From positions 18,525,317-18,589,316 of the forward strand of contig NC_055996.1 of assembly GCF_018446385.1 (NCBI RefSeq): a stretch of DNA of 64,000 nucleotides, written 5' to 3'. The position numbers and the translations under genes are program-made. Below, one piece after another: positions 22,040-33,749 of this stretch. This DNA is from Zingiber officinale (Eukaryota > Streptophyta > Magnoliopsida > Zingiberales > Zingiberaceae). A model generated the notes under the pieces. That model did not search any database. It saw nothing but the letters and a program-made list of their open reading frames with translations, and was not told where the DNA came from. The stretch's first letter is position 1; each line of letters starts with the position of its first letter.

Positions 22040-23170
22040 TGTTTCGAGGTGCATACATGTATCAACTCATGATGAAACAAACCGCTCTTTGTAAGGGTGT
22101 AACTATGTCTCCCAAAGGTAATTTAGAACACCATCGAAACATTGATACTACTCACACATGGCATCCCACTTCTGCTGGTAAGACCATCGTGTCAATAAAT
22201 TAATAAGTGTCATGATGCATAAAAATATTGTCACTCCAGACCAAGCATAAGGGTGCATTTCTGATCAATTTGCAATGGTTTATGTGTCAAATACGAAGGA
22301 TGTGACGTGCAATGAGAAAACATATTTCAATGACATTAATAAGTGTCAAATCCCGATCTGAAACAAACATCAATGGCAACGATGTCTCATTTTCAACCAT
22401 TCACTTGTTTAAGGTACGTAATGCCCATGTTAGTTGATCTGTCCTCTCATTACTAAGATATACAAATATAATTGAGTAAGTTCGTATTATGGATGTGATA
22501 CCCACAACCTCCAATAGTGGTATCCAATACTCATTGGTATTGTATGTGATAACAATAATCAACACAGACAAAAAGTTAACAGACAATTCTAGACTTTTGG
22601 GATGAACCCAAAGAATATCTATGATTTCATTAGTGTCTGGGTTTGTATGGTAATTATGAAGGTATTTTTTCTTGATTAATTGCTCCAAGACATACTGAAT
22701 AGAATTTAGGTCGCCCCGTTTAGCGGATTTATTTGTGAAAATGGTATTATAAATGTTTTTTATCCCCGTAGTGTTTGGCAGGTCTCTTTTCTTCAAAATA
22801 CTAAGATTTTTATGAGGTGTGGTGCTATTAGCATGTCGAGCACAAATTTTTTTTTTATTGGTTTTAACCTATACAGGTACTCATGACGATCAATATATTC
22901 TGCTGATTGATGATTATAAAAACCACAGGCAACCCTTAAATCCTATATCACACCATTTGGAGGTATTGATATACCTTGCAGTTCAAATGCGCATTCACTT
23001 TTTTTAGTCCAATTTTTTTTTTAAGGATTGCCCATCAACTAGACATTGTGGTGGTTTGTACTTTTCACCTCTTTCACACATAAGATGACACTTTGACAAC
23101 TTGTCGTCTTTTAAATTAGCAGAATTTTTAATAACCACTACAATATTATTCTTCAGACCAACTGTCTTCA
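22040..23170 (-). pseudogene. Mutator-like (MULE/FAR1-type) transposase remains
   Basis: The reading 22796-22401 resembles the MULE transposase core: WVHPKSLELS, then a decayed 'YNTNEYWIPLLEVVGITS' and YLSNERTDQLTWALRTL, as in FAR1-related MULE proteins. Further upstream on the same strand (23170-22990) other frames read NWVKTVGLK and LMCERGEKYKPP, typical of the FAR1-like zinc-finger region. Several stops separate the parts, and terminal inverted repeats were not found. It is a remnant next to element 1. Confidence 0.7.
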
Positions 23171-23499
23171 CCCAATTTATCATATTTTTTCTATTTTTAA
23201 ATATTTATATAAAAAAATATAGCAAAGATGTATAAGTATGACATTATCCAATCTTAACATAATTTCTCTACTTATAAAATAAATAACGAATATATATAAA
23301 ATAACGATAATAACTAACTTGATTTGTGGTAAATTTGGCTGCATAATCACGATTGTTGTTGAAAATACTCTCTCTACTAGGAACATCATTCTCAATTGAC
23401 CAACTATATGAAAATAAACTCAAATAGTCATCTATAATTTTCTTCTTCTAGGAAGAGAAAAGGAGAGGCTGAGAGGGAGATAACAGTGGTGGGAGATGT

Positions 23500-24480
23500 G
23501 ACTGAAGAGTGATTGAAAATGAAGTATGAGAGGAGGATTTAAAGGGGGAGGTTCTGACACGTGTCAAGAGTTGAAGGGTTGATAATTTAAGGGAAGGAGA
23601 TGTTCTGACAAGAGTGAGAAGTTTTAACATGTGTCAAGGGTTAGAAGGGGTAATTTAAAAGGAAGAGAGATTTTGACAAGTGTCAATAGTTGAAAGGGGG
23701 GTAATTTAAAGGAATGAGAGGTTCTGACACGTGTCAAGGATTGAATGGTGGATAATTTAAAGAGAGTGAGAAGTTCTAACATGTGTCAAACGTTGAAAGG
23801 GGGTAATTTAAAGGGAAGAGAGATTTTGACATGTGTCAAGAGTTAGAAGGGGGTAATTTAAAAGGAGGAGAGGTTTTGACATGTGTCAAGGGTTAGAGGA
23901 GGTAGTTTTAAGGGAGAGGGGTGTTTTGACATGTGTCAAGTGTTGGAGGATGAGTAATTTAAAGGGAGGAGAGATTCTGACATATGTCAAGGGTTTGATG
24001 AGGGTAATTTAAAGGAATGGATATTTTAACATGTGTTGAGGGTTGGAAAGAGGGTAATTCAAAAGAAGTGAGAGATTCTGACATGCGTCATATATTAAAG
24101 GTTGGAGGGTGGGTAATTTAAAAAAAAGAGAGATTTTGACACGTGTAAAGGGTTATATAGGGTAATTTAAAGGGAGGGAAAGGTTAGGGGTAATTTAAAG
24201 AGAGAGAGAAAAGTTTAGATATATGTCAAGAGTTGTCAAGGGTTTGAGGAGAGATAATTTAAAATGAACGGGAGGTTTTGACATGTGCCAAAAATTAAAT
24301 AAAATATAAAAAATAGATGGGAAAAATAACAAATAAAACTTATTAAAAAACTAATAAAAATAAAAGAAAATAAAAATTAAATAAAACTGAAAAAAATACA
24401 CAAATATATATATAAAAAGTAAAGTGTCGAATTAGGAAGGTAATTTAAAGGAATGAGAGATTCTGATATATGTTAAAAAT
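23500..24480. repeat. Minisatellite with GACAYRTGTC palindromes
   Basis: About 14 to 15 diverged units, each with a palindrome such as GACACGTGTC or GACATGTGTC followed by AAGGGTT and GGTAATTTAAAGGGA. Palindromes near 23829, 23879, 23929, 23979, 24030 and 24080 are almost exactly 50 bases apart; other spacings are 49 to 80. Later units are more decayed. Confidence 0.88.
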
Positions 24481-25437
24481 TATATAAAATAAAAAAATAA
24501 TTGATGAAAAAATAATAAACAAAATTGATTAAAAAATTAAACTAAATAAAAATTAAATAAACTTAAAAATACAAGTAATTAAAATAAAGAGGGGTATAAA
24601 GGTCATTTAAAATGGAATGCAAGAGGGGTGATGTCGGGTGGGGGAATCAATTTGCCTAACTTAATAACGCTAATCTCTGGTAATGTTTTTCGACATGCCA
24701 TGAAAAAATTGATATATGAATGAAAGAGAATATAAAGGGATTAACATTATCCAATATTCAATCTGAATATTCTATATATATATATCCATTGATTATTTTT
24801 TGGATATTGTAGTACGCTAGATATTTACTCTTTTTTAAATTATATTAGTTATCACGCACACACATTGCATATGTAATATAATGCATAAATACGCGTGACT
24901 TAATGTCTCAGACTCATAAATTGAATTTGATAAGGGTGTGTTAGACCCATATAGTAGTGCAACGTAAGGACGATGCTTAAGAACCCCCAGCAGCAAGTTG
25001 TTATAACGGACTCTCCCTATATATATATATATATATATATGAACGATAGTCGAATGGGAAAAAAAAATATTAGTATACAAGATATCTTATTTTTTAATGA
25101 ATATAAAGATGATATCCAATCCTGAATGACTATAAGGATAGAGGACATATAATCTAATTCAAATTAAATCCATTGTCATCCCTAATCTCTAGCATATACT
25201 TTGCTTAATAGTGTTAATATCTATCATGTGACGAAGTGATCTACCAGGTGTGTGGATACATACATATAATACATTCTATTAACATATTTTTAAAACTAAC
25301 TAGTGATCATACACACATGTTTCGTGTATAATATAATACATGAATACATGTAAATTTTATAAAATAAATATTTTTTTGTCAAGTAATTAAACAACATTAT
25401 TCAATTATGATTTATTCTCAAGTGTCGCCTTTACGTT
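24481..25437. other. AT-rich intergenic sequence
   Basis: No gene seen. Contains a short (TA)n run at about 25018-25040. GTTATAACGGACTCTCCCTAT at 24999-25019 resembles GCTATAATGGACTCCCTCTTAT at 25764-25785, so part of it may be a copy of the later sequence. Confidence 0.5.
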
Positions 25438-25611
25438 CAGGGGCGGATCCAGAGGGGGGGGGGGGGCGGCATCGGCGGTCGCCCCCCACCCCTCTCCTTT
25501 TCCGGGAGTGGAACCCTAGTATTATAGGATTCCACTAGTAGAGAAAGAGGATACCGTCCCTTATTCCGCGTAAATCGCCCCTCTATATTTGAATTTCTGG
25601 ATCCGCCACTG
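25438..25611. mobile_element. Small hAT-type MITE (174 bp)
   Basis: Perfect 8-base TSD TTTACGTT (25430-25437 and 25612-25619). Ends read CAGGGGCGGATCCAGA and, on the other strand, CAGTGGCGGATCCAGA. It contains a run of 14 G (25455-25468, uncertain length) and no ORF. Confidence 0.92.
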
Positions 25612-25624
25612 TTTACGTTTATAA

Positions 25625-25925
25625 GGGATTCTAATTAATAAAAAAATAATTTAATTCTTTATATCATATATTAAACTACTAAGAACAAATACTATACTTA
25701 AGTTTAGTCTAAAGGCCGCCCATAAATTGGGTAACCCCTAGATCAATGCAATAGTGCAATGCTGCTATAATGGACTCCCTCTTATAAAAAAATAATTTAA
25801 TATCATCTTAGCAAAAAAAACCTAGAAAAGTATGTTTTTTAACTTTGCCGACCCAAAGTATTTATAGAAATTTCTCCGCGCGCAGTGTTATCAATCTTAA
25901 GTTGTAGGACTAAAGAGAACGAGAA
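25625..25925 (-). pseudogene. Decayed U2 snRNA-like copy
   Basis: On the minus strand 25740-25640 reads a damaged U2 body (AGTATAGTATTTGTTCTTAG, then AGTTTAATATATGATATAA). A promoter-like part (TCCTACAACTTAAG near 25910) lies at about the usual distance, but an extra stretch separates it from the body. It aligns with the better copy at 32755-32952. Too damaged to be active. Confidence 0.6.
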
Positions 25926-26379
25926 CAAATTACTGATGAGAAAAATTCTCAATAATATACTGTAGTTAAGTTTTGAACTTTAGATTCCTGATTAATTAAT
26001 GAAAAAAATTAATAATACATTATAGTTGAGTTTCAAACTCTAAACCCTGATTGATTAATGAGAAATTTTTTCAATACCACAACTCTATATGCCTCATTAA
26101 TTAATAAGAAAATTTTCTAATAATATACCATAATTAAATCTTAGAATTCTAAATTCCTAATTGATGTGTCTATAAAAGTTATTAATAAATTTTAAAATTT
26201 TTTCACTCATCAATCCCTAATTGATGTATTTATAAAAATCATTAATAAATTTAGAAATTATTTTCAGAATGAAAAAAAAGGAAAAAATAAAAGATATTAA
26301 TATAATTTAATTTTAAACCTCACTAAATTAATTGAGAGTATTCTTAATAAAATAATAAAATAATAATAAGGATAAATCT

Positions 26380-26654
26380 TCTGCCAAAATCAAAGTTACA
26401 TGCAATAAACATCATCGCCAAACAACCACCTGATTCAAAAGATGTTCAAATCAAATGCACTGAACAGATAAACTAAAAGGGTAATCCGTCACATGCACAG
26501 CCATTTCAGTTAAATGAAACATCTCTGGATGGAACAAAACATGAATCGAGCATTTTGACAATTTGAGAAGAATAAATAAAGCACATTCTCATCCATTACT
26601 GCCATTTCAAGAACAGAAAAGTCTCGTATAGCATCTGAATTATTTTTGACTTGA
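26380..26654 (-). other. 3' untranslated region of RPN3 (probable)
   Basis: Directly follows the TAA stop of the gene on the minus strand. An AATAAA-like word occurs on the minus strand near 26430. The exact end of the transcript cannot be fixed. Confidence 0.4.
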
Positions 26655-29600
26655 TTAGAAATCATCATCATCTTCCTCCGCTATGTGCTTAGCAAGCTCC
26701 TGCTCTTGCTGCTGTCTCTCCCGTCTCTTCTCTTCACTTTCCATCTCCTTGTTGGAGTTCAGCGGGAACCTAAGGGCTCTCACAGCTTCATTGTGCATGT
26801 TGAGGCAGAAGGCAATCCTGGAATTGAATGCAATCTGGGGTTCAATGGTGGAGTAGACATCTCCAGTTTCCTTGGATACCATCCATCCATCAGCATGATC
26901 TATGGTTGCATCTATTGCCCCATCTCTAATAGCTTTGGCAACAATGCTCTCGGCATCAGCCACAGGATTAGCAGAGTCCAATCTCAGCTTTCTAGCTACA
27001 TCAGCAAGGGAGATCCTAGAGTATGAAATGCTAATATTGCGTAATCCAGTCCGTATAACATTGTGGCGTAATCTGACAATTAGATTGTGAGTCTTGTCTG
27101 AACTGAAAGTCCCAGAAAATTTCTCAGCGACTGTTCTAAATAACTCCAGATCTCCAATCCTGACAGCCTGAAACTCATAGTTGTTAATATATGATTGGAA
27201 TATAGCTATGTTCTTCAGTGATCAAATAACTCACATTAGTAAGCTCAAAATATGGAGACAATGCCTTTCTCATGCCTTTCTGCATAAAAACAGTTCTATC
27301 AGGGATCTCACCAAGCAGTAATCGGACAATAATAGCCCACTTGCTGCACTGGATTCGAAAACCACGAGCAGAGACTGGAGCTTTCCGAGCAGCTTGCAGG
27401 AGGCTCTCTTTAGCATCTGTATACTCCAACTGAATTGTTCGTATTTTTCCAAGGTAGAACAGATAACGACAGAACTGCAGAATAGAGAAAAGAAAGTAGA
27501 CAAATTACTCTTCTGCTCCTAGACCATTTATCTTGTGACACAACAAAACCAGCCATCTGGATGCCTTCTGATAATTAGAAAAGAAAAAAAAATACAAAGC
27601 CAAAAAATGTAATTTCACCACTTCCAATTACAGGATAAGTTTAATAGATTTAGAGTTTTGCCTGTTGATTTGAGTGTGCCTCAAAACGTGGTGCTTTTGA
27701 CCTCAACTTCTCTGCCTGGTCGTACAAATTGTTATGGAGATAATTGCGAAGTAGAAGATTCAGAAGGGTTTCCTGCACCCGGCCATAATGATTACCTAGC
27801 TTTCATAAAGAGTTAATGAAAAAGCCTTTCTATTTGAGAACCAACAAACCTGACCCAGCTCATCTCGTCGCAAGGTTGTCATTCTATGCAAGGCAAGAAG
27901 GGTCCTGATGGGATGAACAATGTTATATTAACCATATGCTACAAGTTCCAACAATATTGTGAAGCAACGTGACATTGGTTCTGACAGGTTTGTATTAACC
28001 ATCAGCAAGAGACATTAGTTCTGACAAGAAAGAAAACAACATGACATTGTTGCTCTGTAAGATCATATAAGTTGGTTCACACACCCACGAATTTCAGCAA
28101 GGCTATTGGTGAGCTCATAAGTGAATGAGTAATAGAGGTACAGGCGTGAAGCTAAAACATCCACAGTTCTTCGATTCATGTTCCTTAGTTGAGCAATGCT
28201 GGCAGAAGAACATGCTTTAGCCTAGTGTACAAGGGATGTTAAAAAATAAGACAATTTAAGATCAGGTTTAACAAGCAAATGAACAAGAACACGTATATGA
28301 TAAACATGCCTCATCATATCTCTTTTGGTCAATAAGAAATAAGAGAACTAGCAAGTAACAGTAAATTTCTATCTCTGGTATAGAATGCTTGGCAGAAGTT
28401 TGGATTGATGAAGCTGTTGTGTCCACCTCCATGTCACTCTCATTTTCCTGTAAGCGAGAAAGAAAAACCTAAATTAGTCAACTAATATATTCAAAAATAC
28501 ATTAGCAACCACCTTCTGCACTTCAGGACTTGGAGGTAGATTTCATACAAAAGCACATTTATCTAAAAAAGAGCTTCTACAAGAGAGAGAGAGATCACTG
28601 ACCCATAACCCAGTTTCGTCATATCAATGTTGTAAGCAAACACAAGTTTATCTAATGTAAACCTTCATTTCTTCAAAGTTGGAATAACTAAAGTAGTAAA
28701 CTGCAACTTGGAGGTGGTTAATCCTAAACCTATTTATCTAATGCAAACCTTCATTTCTTCAAAGTTGAATCAATTAAAGTAGTTCACTGCAACTTGAAGG
28801 TGGTTAATACTAAGCCTATTTAGGTGACCATCAATAACATAAAAACACAGGAATTCAATGACGACATCCGTGTTGAGGAGGCAGCGTCTGATGTGCAAAC
28901 AATGCCATTCTAGAGGAAGTGGAGTGACAATTCTGTAGAATGACGAAGGTAGGCATTGGGTCCTAGGATCGTGTCAAGGTAATCCAAATGAACAAAAGCA
29001 AATCAATTGTCAATGTCACAACATTGTGGAAAGTAGAAAATGCAACATTGATTGTGCATAGTCATAAGGAACACCGTTGTTATTGACATCGCTTGTGGAT
29101 CTGTTGTTACTACTGAATCATTGACATACAATCAAGAAACTCAATGCTCAATTATGAGTGACAAAGGGTTGCAGCGGACTCAATGCTCAATTATGAGTGG
29201 CAAAGGGTTGCAGCAGACAATCTCCCTAACTTGCTAGGTAGTTATATCCAGCATAGTTGATCTTAGATCTGTGCTTCAATAAAGTGATAACTTTGTCTCA
29301 TTAGTGAGGCAGCAGACCCAAGGATGTTTTTAGCATCACTAACATATGGAGAATACTAGCCTTATAATTGTACAACAATGATTTTTGGAAGATGTTAAAC
29401 TTTTCTTCTCCCTGTTTCATTTCTAGTCTATAAATACAAGTTATAGATCAAGACCCATGATTCCTGTAACTAAACAATATTCAATACCAGCAACTAAAAA
29501 TTCATACTGATATTACATGGGCTGAATTTGGCACATGCCGCACTATCAATAGTGATTAGAAATTTAAGCAACTTGTGCTAGACATGGGTTTGGCCCATAT

Positions 29601-31025
29601 CACAGACTAACTATCCTCATATATAACATCCTGATTGCATCAGATCCTGGTTACGTTAGACTCTAATAACTAGCAAAACAGTCACAATTCCTTGCATAAA
29701 TCTTAGAGATGGCTTTTCATAAACTCACCAAGGGGATGAATCCATGTGGACAACCCTCAAGTAGTTGGAATATATTGCCAGTTGTCATTTTTCATACAAT
29801 GCATCATTATCACCTCTAGTAAGCCAAAGAGAAACACTTAATCTTTGAATAGCAAGACAACGATGGACGACTAATTATATAAACATTTTACATCAGTCTT
29901 TACATGAACATTCAAACACCATGGCAAGCTGGACCATCAATTGAGATTGAGAGGCAAGGTATAATTAGAAAATAGGGAGGGTGTGAAAGTTTGTTTCATA
30001 ACCTATTTAACAAGTATCTAATGCCTATAAATATTAAACTCTTACAGCTGGAAAAGTGTTTAATGTATGTGAAACAAGATAAATGTGAAGTCAGTGACAG
30101 TTACGTAGAAATGGAAGCTGTTTAACTTTAGTATGTCAAATAGAACTTAAAAACTATTTTTATTCAATCAACAAATGCTGTATGCCAAAGGTGTTGTTGA
30201 TAAACAAGGCGCATATGCTTGCCTGTGATGTCATGCAGCGGTTCTGAAAAGACAAAAGCGGCTACTCATCGTACTATAAAATAAGCAAGCTATCTAGTAT
30301 ATCACTATTATTAAATCTTTGGAGTTAAATAGAGAGTAAAAAAAAAGGAAGAAAAGAAAAGAAGTCAGTTCTACATCTAATTCGAAATTAGCATAAACAA
30401 AGCCGAAGAAAACAAAAAAAGATATTTGGTTTTTCAAAACAAATGCAAATCAATGGATAGTACAGATTTCCGCACCCAATGCATCTTTACAGCAGCAGTA
30501 TTTAAACTAAACGAAATACATACATACTACACCTGAACTGACTTTTTTCAACTAATCAATAGCACAAGAATCATTAGTCATTGCAAAATCCTAACCTAAC
30601 GACAGAAACAAAGGAAAGGACCATGCTACAATTCTTACCTTCAGGAGAAACGATGAGAGCTTAGCAAAAGCTTCTGACCCCGGGGTAAGGACATGACCAA
30701 GAAAAGCAGAAACAACCGGCGCCTTCAGCTTCCGGCGTAGCATCATCGTAAGCCGTACCGCCCGCACGACGCGCAGCGCCTCTTTGGCCTGCGCGCCTGT
30801 CTCAATTAGCGCAGCGATCTCCTTCAAATCTGAATCCATAGAGCACAAGCAAATCATACCACATTCCGACAAATCGAGAAAAGAATAATAAACTTCAGAG
30901 ATCCAAATAAAAATTTCTGCTTTGCAGAGGTTAGCATTCGCACGTTGAAGAGTGGAGGGAACGGCGGCGGATGCAACAGAGTTAGACGGCGTCTGGACCT
31001 CCTTCATCTCGACATCCGCAGTCAT
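26655..31025 (-). CDS. RPN3: 26S proteasome non-ATPase regulatory subunit RPN3 (PSMD3), complete, 8 exons
   Basis: A lid subunit of the 19S regulatory particle, which recognises and unfolds ubiquitin-tagged proteins in cytosol and nucleus. Exons: 31025-30944, 30829-30639, 28447-28310, 28221-28085, 27904-27850, 27772-27662, 27474-27235, 27167-26655. They sum to 1467 bases, 488 residues plus stop, equal to my recollection of Arabidopsis RPN3. The start has [13 protein letters not shown]; then [40 protein letters not shown] and [14 protein letters not shown] in the PCI domain; the tail ends EEDDDDF. Reading phase is kept across every junction and no stop interrupts it, so the gene looks intact. 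Introns after exons 3 and 6 appear to begin GC instead of GT. Exon limits are read from phase and splice words, without transcript data. Confidence 0.95.
28648..28822. repeat. Two-copy tandem duplication in RPN3 intron 2
   Basis: Two ~87-base copies sharing CTAATG(T/C)AAACCTTCATTTC, GTAGT..ACTGCAACTTG and GGTGGTTAAT. They lie in the 2.2-kb second intron. Confidence 0.8.
29125..29220. repeat. Two-copy 39-bp tandem repeat in RPN3 intron 2
   Basis: Copies of ACTCAATGCTCAATTATGAG followed by TG(A/G)CAAAGGGTTGCAGC sit head to tail. One base differs between them inside this block. The surrounding intron (28448-30638) otherwise shows no recognised feature. Confidence 0.85.
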
Positions 31026-31300
31026 CTTTCCTTCTACTTGCCCCCAAAAAAAACGAAATCAGGAAGGAAAAAAAGAACAGATCAGAGATTAGCGAGGGTA
31101 AAGAAAGGACAGTCGGAGAAAAGAGATGCAGAATAGATCAAAAACTCACCGAGAAAAGGAGGATGAGGCGGAGAAGACAACGTTTAGGTTAGCCTGAGCC
31201 TTTGCTTTCTTCCCAGGTGACTCTCCCCGCCGGCTGCAACCCCTCTCTGCCCATATTTACGATCTTCCAATGTGCGACGTCCTGAGGAAGAGTGAACCGG
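31026..31300 (-). promoter_or_regulatory. RPN3 5' leader with probable leader intron, and proximal promoter
   Basis: A strong donor, CTCG|GTGAGT at 31150/31149, precedes the ATG by about 120 bases, and an acceptor (GGCAAG) lies near 31035-31040. This suggests an intron in the 5' leader, common in plant housekeeping genes. The promoter would lie beyond about 31200. Confidence 0.5.
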
Positions 31301-31699
31301 GAAGCGGTCGAGTGTGACTCCGTTCTGGTCTGATCGGATTTGACAATAACCCGCCAGCCGAGCGATCCCTAATCAATATAGTTTGGAAAGATCATAGATT
31401 TCATAGAAATTACATGGAATACCCAATTATAATCTAAATCATTTTATAATTAACATATTATTATATCAGCAAATTGCCTGAAATCACTGTTTGCAAATTC
31501 AACTCTCCTTATTCCCTAGTTAGGAAAAAAAAATTCCAAGACGCAGTAGACAAAAATGACAACACGGGAAGGGAAGGGAGTCAGTGGCTCGATATATCTG
31601 AGAGACGAAAAGTTACGGAAGAATATATCGATGGATAAGAAGGGTGCCACGATGTTCGAGATACGAGAAATCGGGGAAAAAGTCTACTTGAGAAGAAGG
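31300..31699. other. Intergenic sequence upstream of RPN3
   Basis: No gene or known repeat seen. It holds unique-looking sequence next to the promoter of RPN3. Confidence 0.4.
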
Positions 31700-32321
31700 T
31701 TGGAGTTGAGTTCGGTTGAATTTAACTCCGGATGATTGAAACATCACCCAAGCAAACGTGATCGAAAAAGATCAACTCAACAGTTGATCTTGAAGACCCG
31801 AGGGACCTCCCTTGTGATTGAGGGTACCTCAGATGTAGCTGAGGGCACCTCTGGTGCTGTAGAAGGTGACTCAAATAAAAAGACACGAAGGTGTCTCGAG
31901 TAAGCTCGTAGGCGCCTCCGGCAGAGGTGTGAAGGCGCCTCAAGCAGAGGTGCGAAGGCGACTCCAATGGCACTTAAGGTGCCTCCAACTAGTCAATAAC
32001 GATTAAATTACTGTTGGAGTTTGGATAAAGTTCTATCCTCATTGGAAGTGCTCTAGACCCTCTTGGAGGCGCCTCCAGCAAACAATAACATTTCTCCAGA
32101 GGCTATATAAAACCCATGGAATTAAGAATTCAACAACTTCTGTAATAGTTATAACCAAACAATCTCTTGTATATTTTTATTTATTTCTTTAAATTGTTAT
32201 TTCTTTTAATGCTAATTGTTTATGCATAACTAATATCTTTGTTAAGTTCAAGCAAAAGGAAATTCTAATTTTGGTTTCAGGGCTATTCACCCTCCTCACC
32301 GGTCTAACATGCACCAACATA
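31700..32321 (+). repeat. Degraded LTR remnant
   Basis: Contains GGCGCCTC words (31913-31975, 32064-32080), a TATA-like GGCTATATAAAACCC at 32101, a leader-like AT-rich stretch and a terminal GGCTATTCACCCTCC followed by GCACCAACA at 32321. The same terminal layout ends the LTRs of elements A, C and the solo LTRs. The left end and TSD are not clear. Confidence 0.5.
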
Positions 32322-32754
32322 TAATTACTCCTAAATTCAGTATCATTTAATTAGAATCTAATATATTTTCTATCAATTTGATAGCTTCGATCAATAGGAA
32401 ATTGATCGGTAATCGATTGGTTTATCATGAGAGAACAAAGCCCTCATTATTATATTATAGGTACAAAAAATTCAAAATGAAGTATAATTCTTCATAAATT
32501 TAACACCATTTAACTAAATTGGGTATATTTTCTATCCATTTGAACACAACTCTTTTTCCACCAACCAATCAGTTGGGAGTTTTACTAATTGATTGACTTA
32601 GGTTGAATCGATTGGGAGCCTAAGTCAATGGATTGGTATGAGCTTCCAAGGAGTATGTATTAGGAAGTTAAAGAAAAGAAAAGTTTACATACACAAGAAA
32701 AGTTTACATACACGAGAATATATTTGTCCCCTTATGTTATATATATATAAGTGC

Positions 32755-32952
32755 ATGTAAGCGACACTTGAGAATGTAACGAACTCATCATTATAAAAAA
32801 TTAATTTAATTTTTATATCAGATATTAAACTAATAAGAACGGATATTATACTTGATCTTAGCCAAAAGGCCGAAAAAGATATACTTTCTAACGTCACCAA
32901 CCCGAGGTATGTATACTTTGCTCTCGGTGTTGTTAATACTAAGATGTGGGAC
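32755..32952 (-). ncRNA. U2 snRNA-like gene, body shortened
   Basis: U2 pairs with the branch site of introns. On the minus strand the body starts ATATCTTTTTCGGCC near 32882 and continues TTTTGGCTAAGATCAAGTA, TATCCGTTCTTATTAG and AGTTTAATATCTGATAT, close to plant U2 including the branch-site-recognition region. Upstream it keeps a plant USE (TCCCACATCTT, 32951-32941; consensus RTCCCACATCG) and a TATA-like element (AGTATACATA, near 32917). Immediately after TCTGATAT, at the place of the next stem loop (after about nucleotide 65), the sequence jumps to an Sm-site-like AATTAATTTTTTAT. The later stem-loops III and IV are not recognised. It may therefore be a pseudogene or a divergent variant; I give a moderate score. 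Confidence 0.65.
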
Positions 32953-33049
32953 TAAAGAGAATTATGATAGTGTATATATTTTTTTTATATAAAAAAGATA
33001 TCAACATAATTTCACTTTAGACTTCACTAAAATTAGTTAATAGATTCTT

Positions 33050-33085
33050 TTATATATGTGTGTGCGCGCGCGCGCGCGCGCCCAA
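33050..33085. repeat. (GT)n(GC)n microsatellite
   Basis: ATATGTGTGTGTGCGCGCGC-type run, followed by more GC repeats. Confidence 0.9.
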
Positions 33086-33089
33086 TAAT

Positions 33090-33745
33090 CAAGAGATGTA
33101 AGTTTTGATGTCCAATTCAGATTCTTATCAGTTGTGGTGCACGAAGATTTCCCCTCTAGTAAAAAGTTGATATATCATAATGGTCGATGGAAAACTTTTA
33201 TAAAGCCAGGTCGATCATCGAAAGATTAATTGGTTTGAAAGTTGAATATTTGATGTCAACTTAAAAAATAAAATATAATTAAAAATATATATTTTTCCAA
33301 ACCTACTAACACAATTGGTATTTACATATGATGTTACTGAAATAAGTAATATGATTTTGATATATGCGAAATATATTATGGATCATCTGACCTTATACAA
33401 AAGACTATCGTGTTAGATGAAGGATGATTTACTTCCCTTTCAAATTGAATGTGATAATTTGGAAGGAGTCTCGAGGTGAGAATTATCACGTGTACGGTAA
33501 TAAAAGGGTGTATTTTTTAAAAAATAAATGAATAGAGAACATATGGGATTTTATCATTTTTTTTTAAATATAATTTTTCCCTTTTCTTTGACCATAAATG
33601 GAGAGTGTTTTGTTAGAACATGGAAACTGAAAAGTTGATGAAATTGATCTTAACTTTTTGGTACATAGGAAATAAGTATTTCGAAAGAAGAAATTTACAC
33701 GGTGAAGAATATTTTTTTACATCAAATATATCATTATTTGAATGT
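33090..33745. other. AT-rich intergenic sequence
   Basis: No gene seen. The short open stretch 33620-33871 overlaps the start of the SINE cluster and has no known motif. Confidence 0.5.
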
Positions 33746-33749
33746 TATT

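Noticed and set aside
26685-27026. Plus-strand ORF opposite RPN3 exon 8
   Set aside because: It is the mirror of a conserved coding exon and has no family motif of its own.
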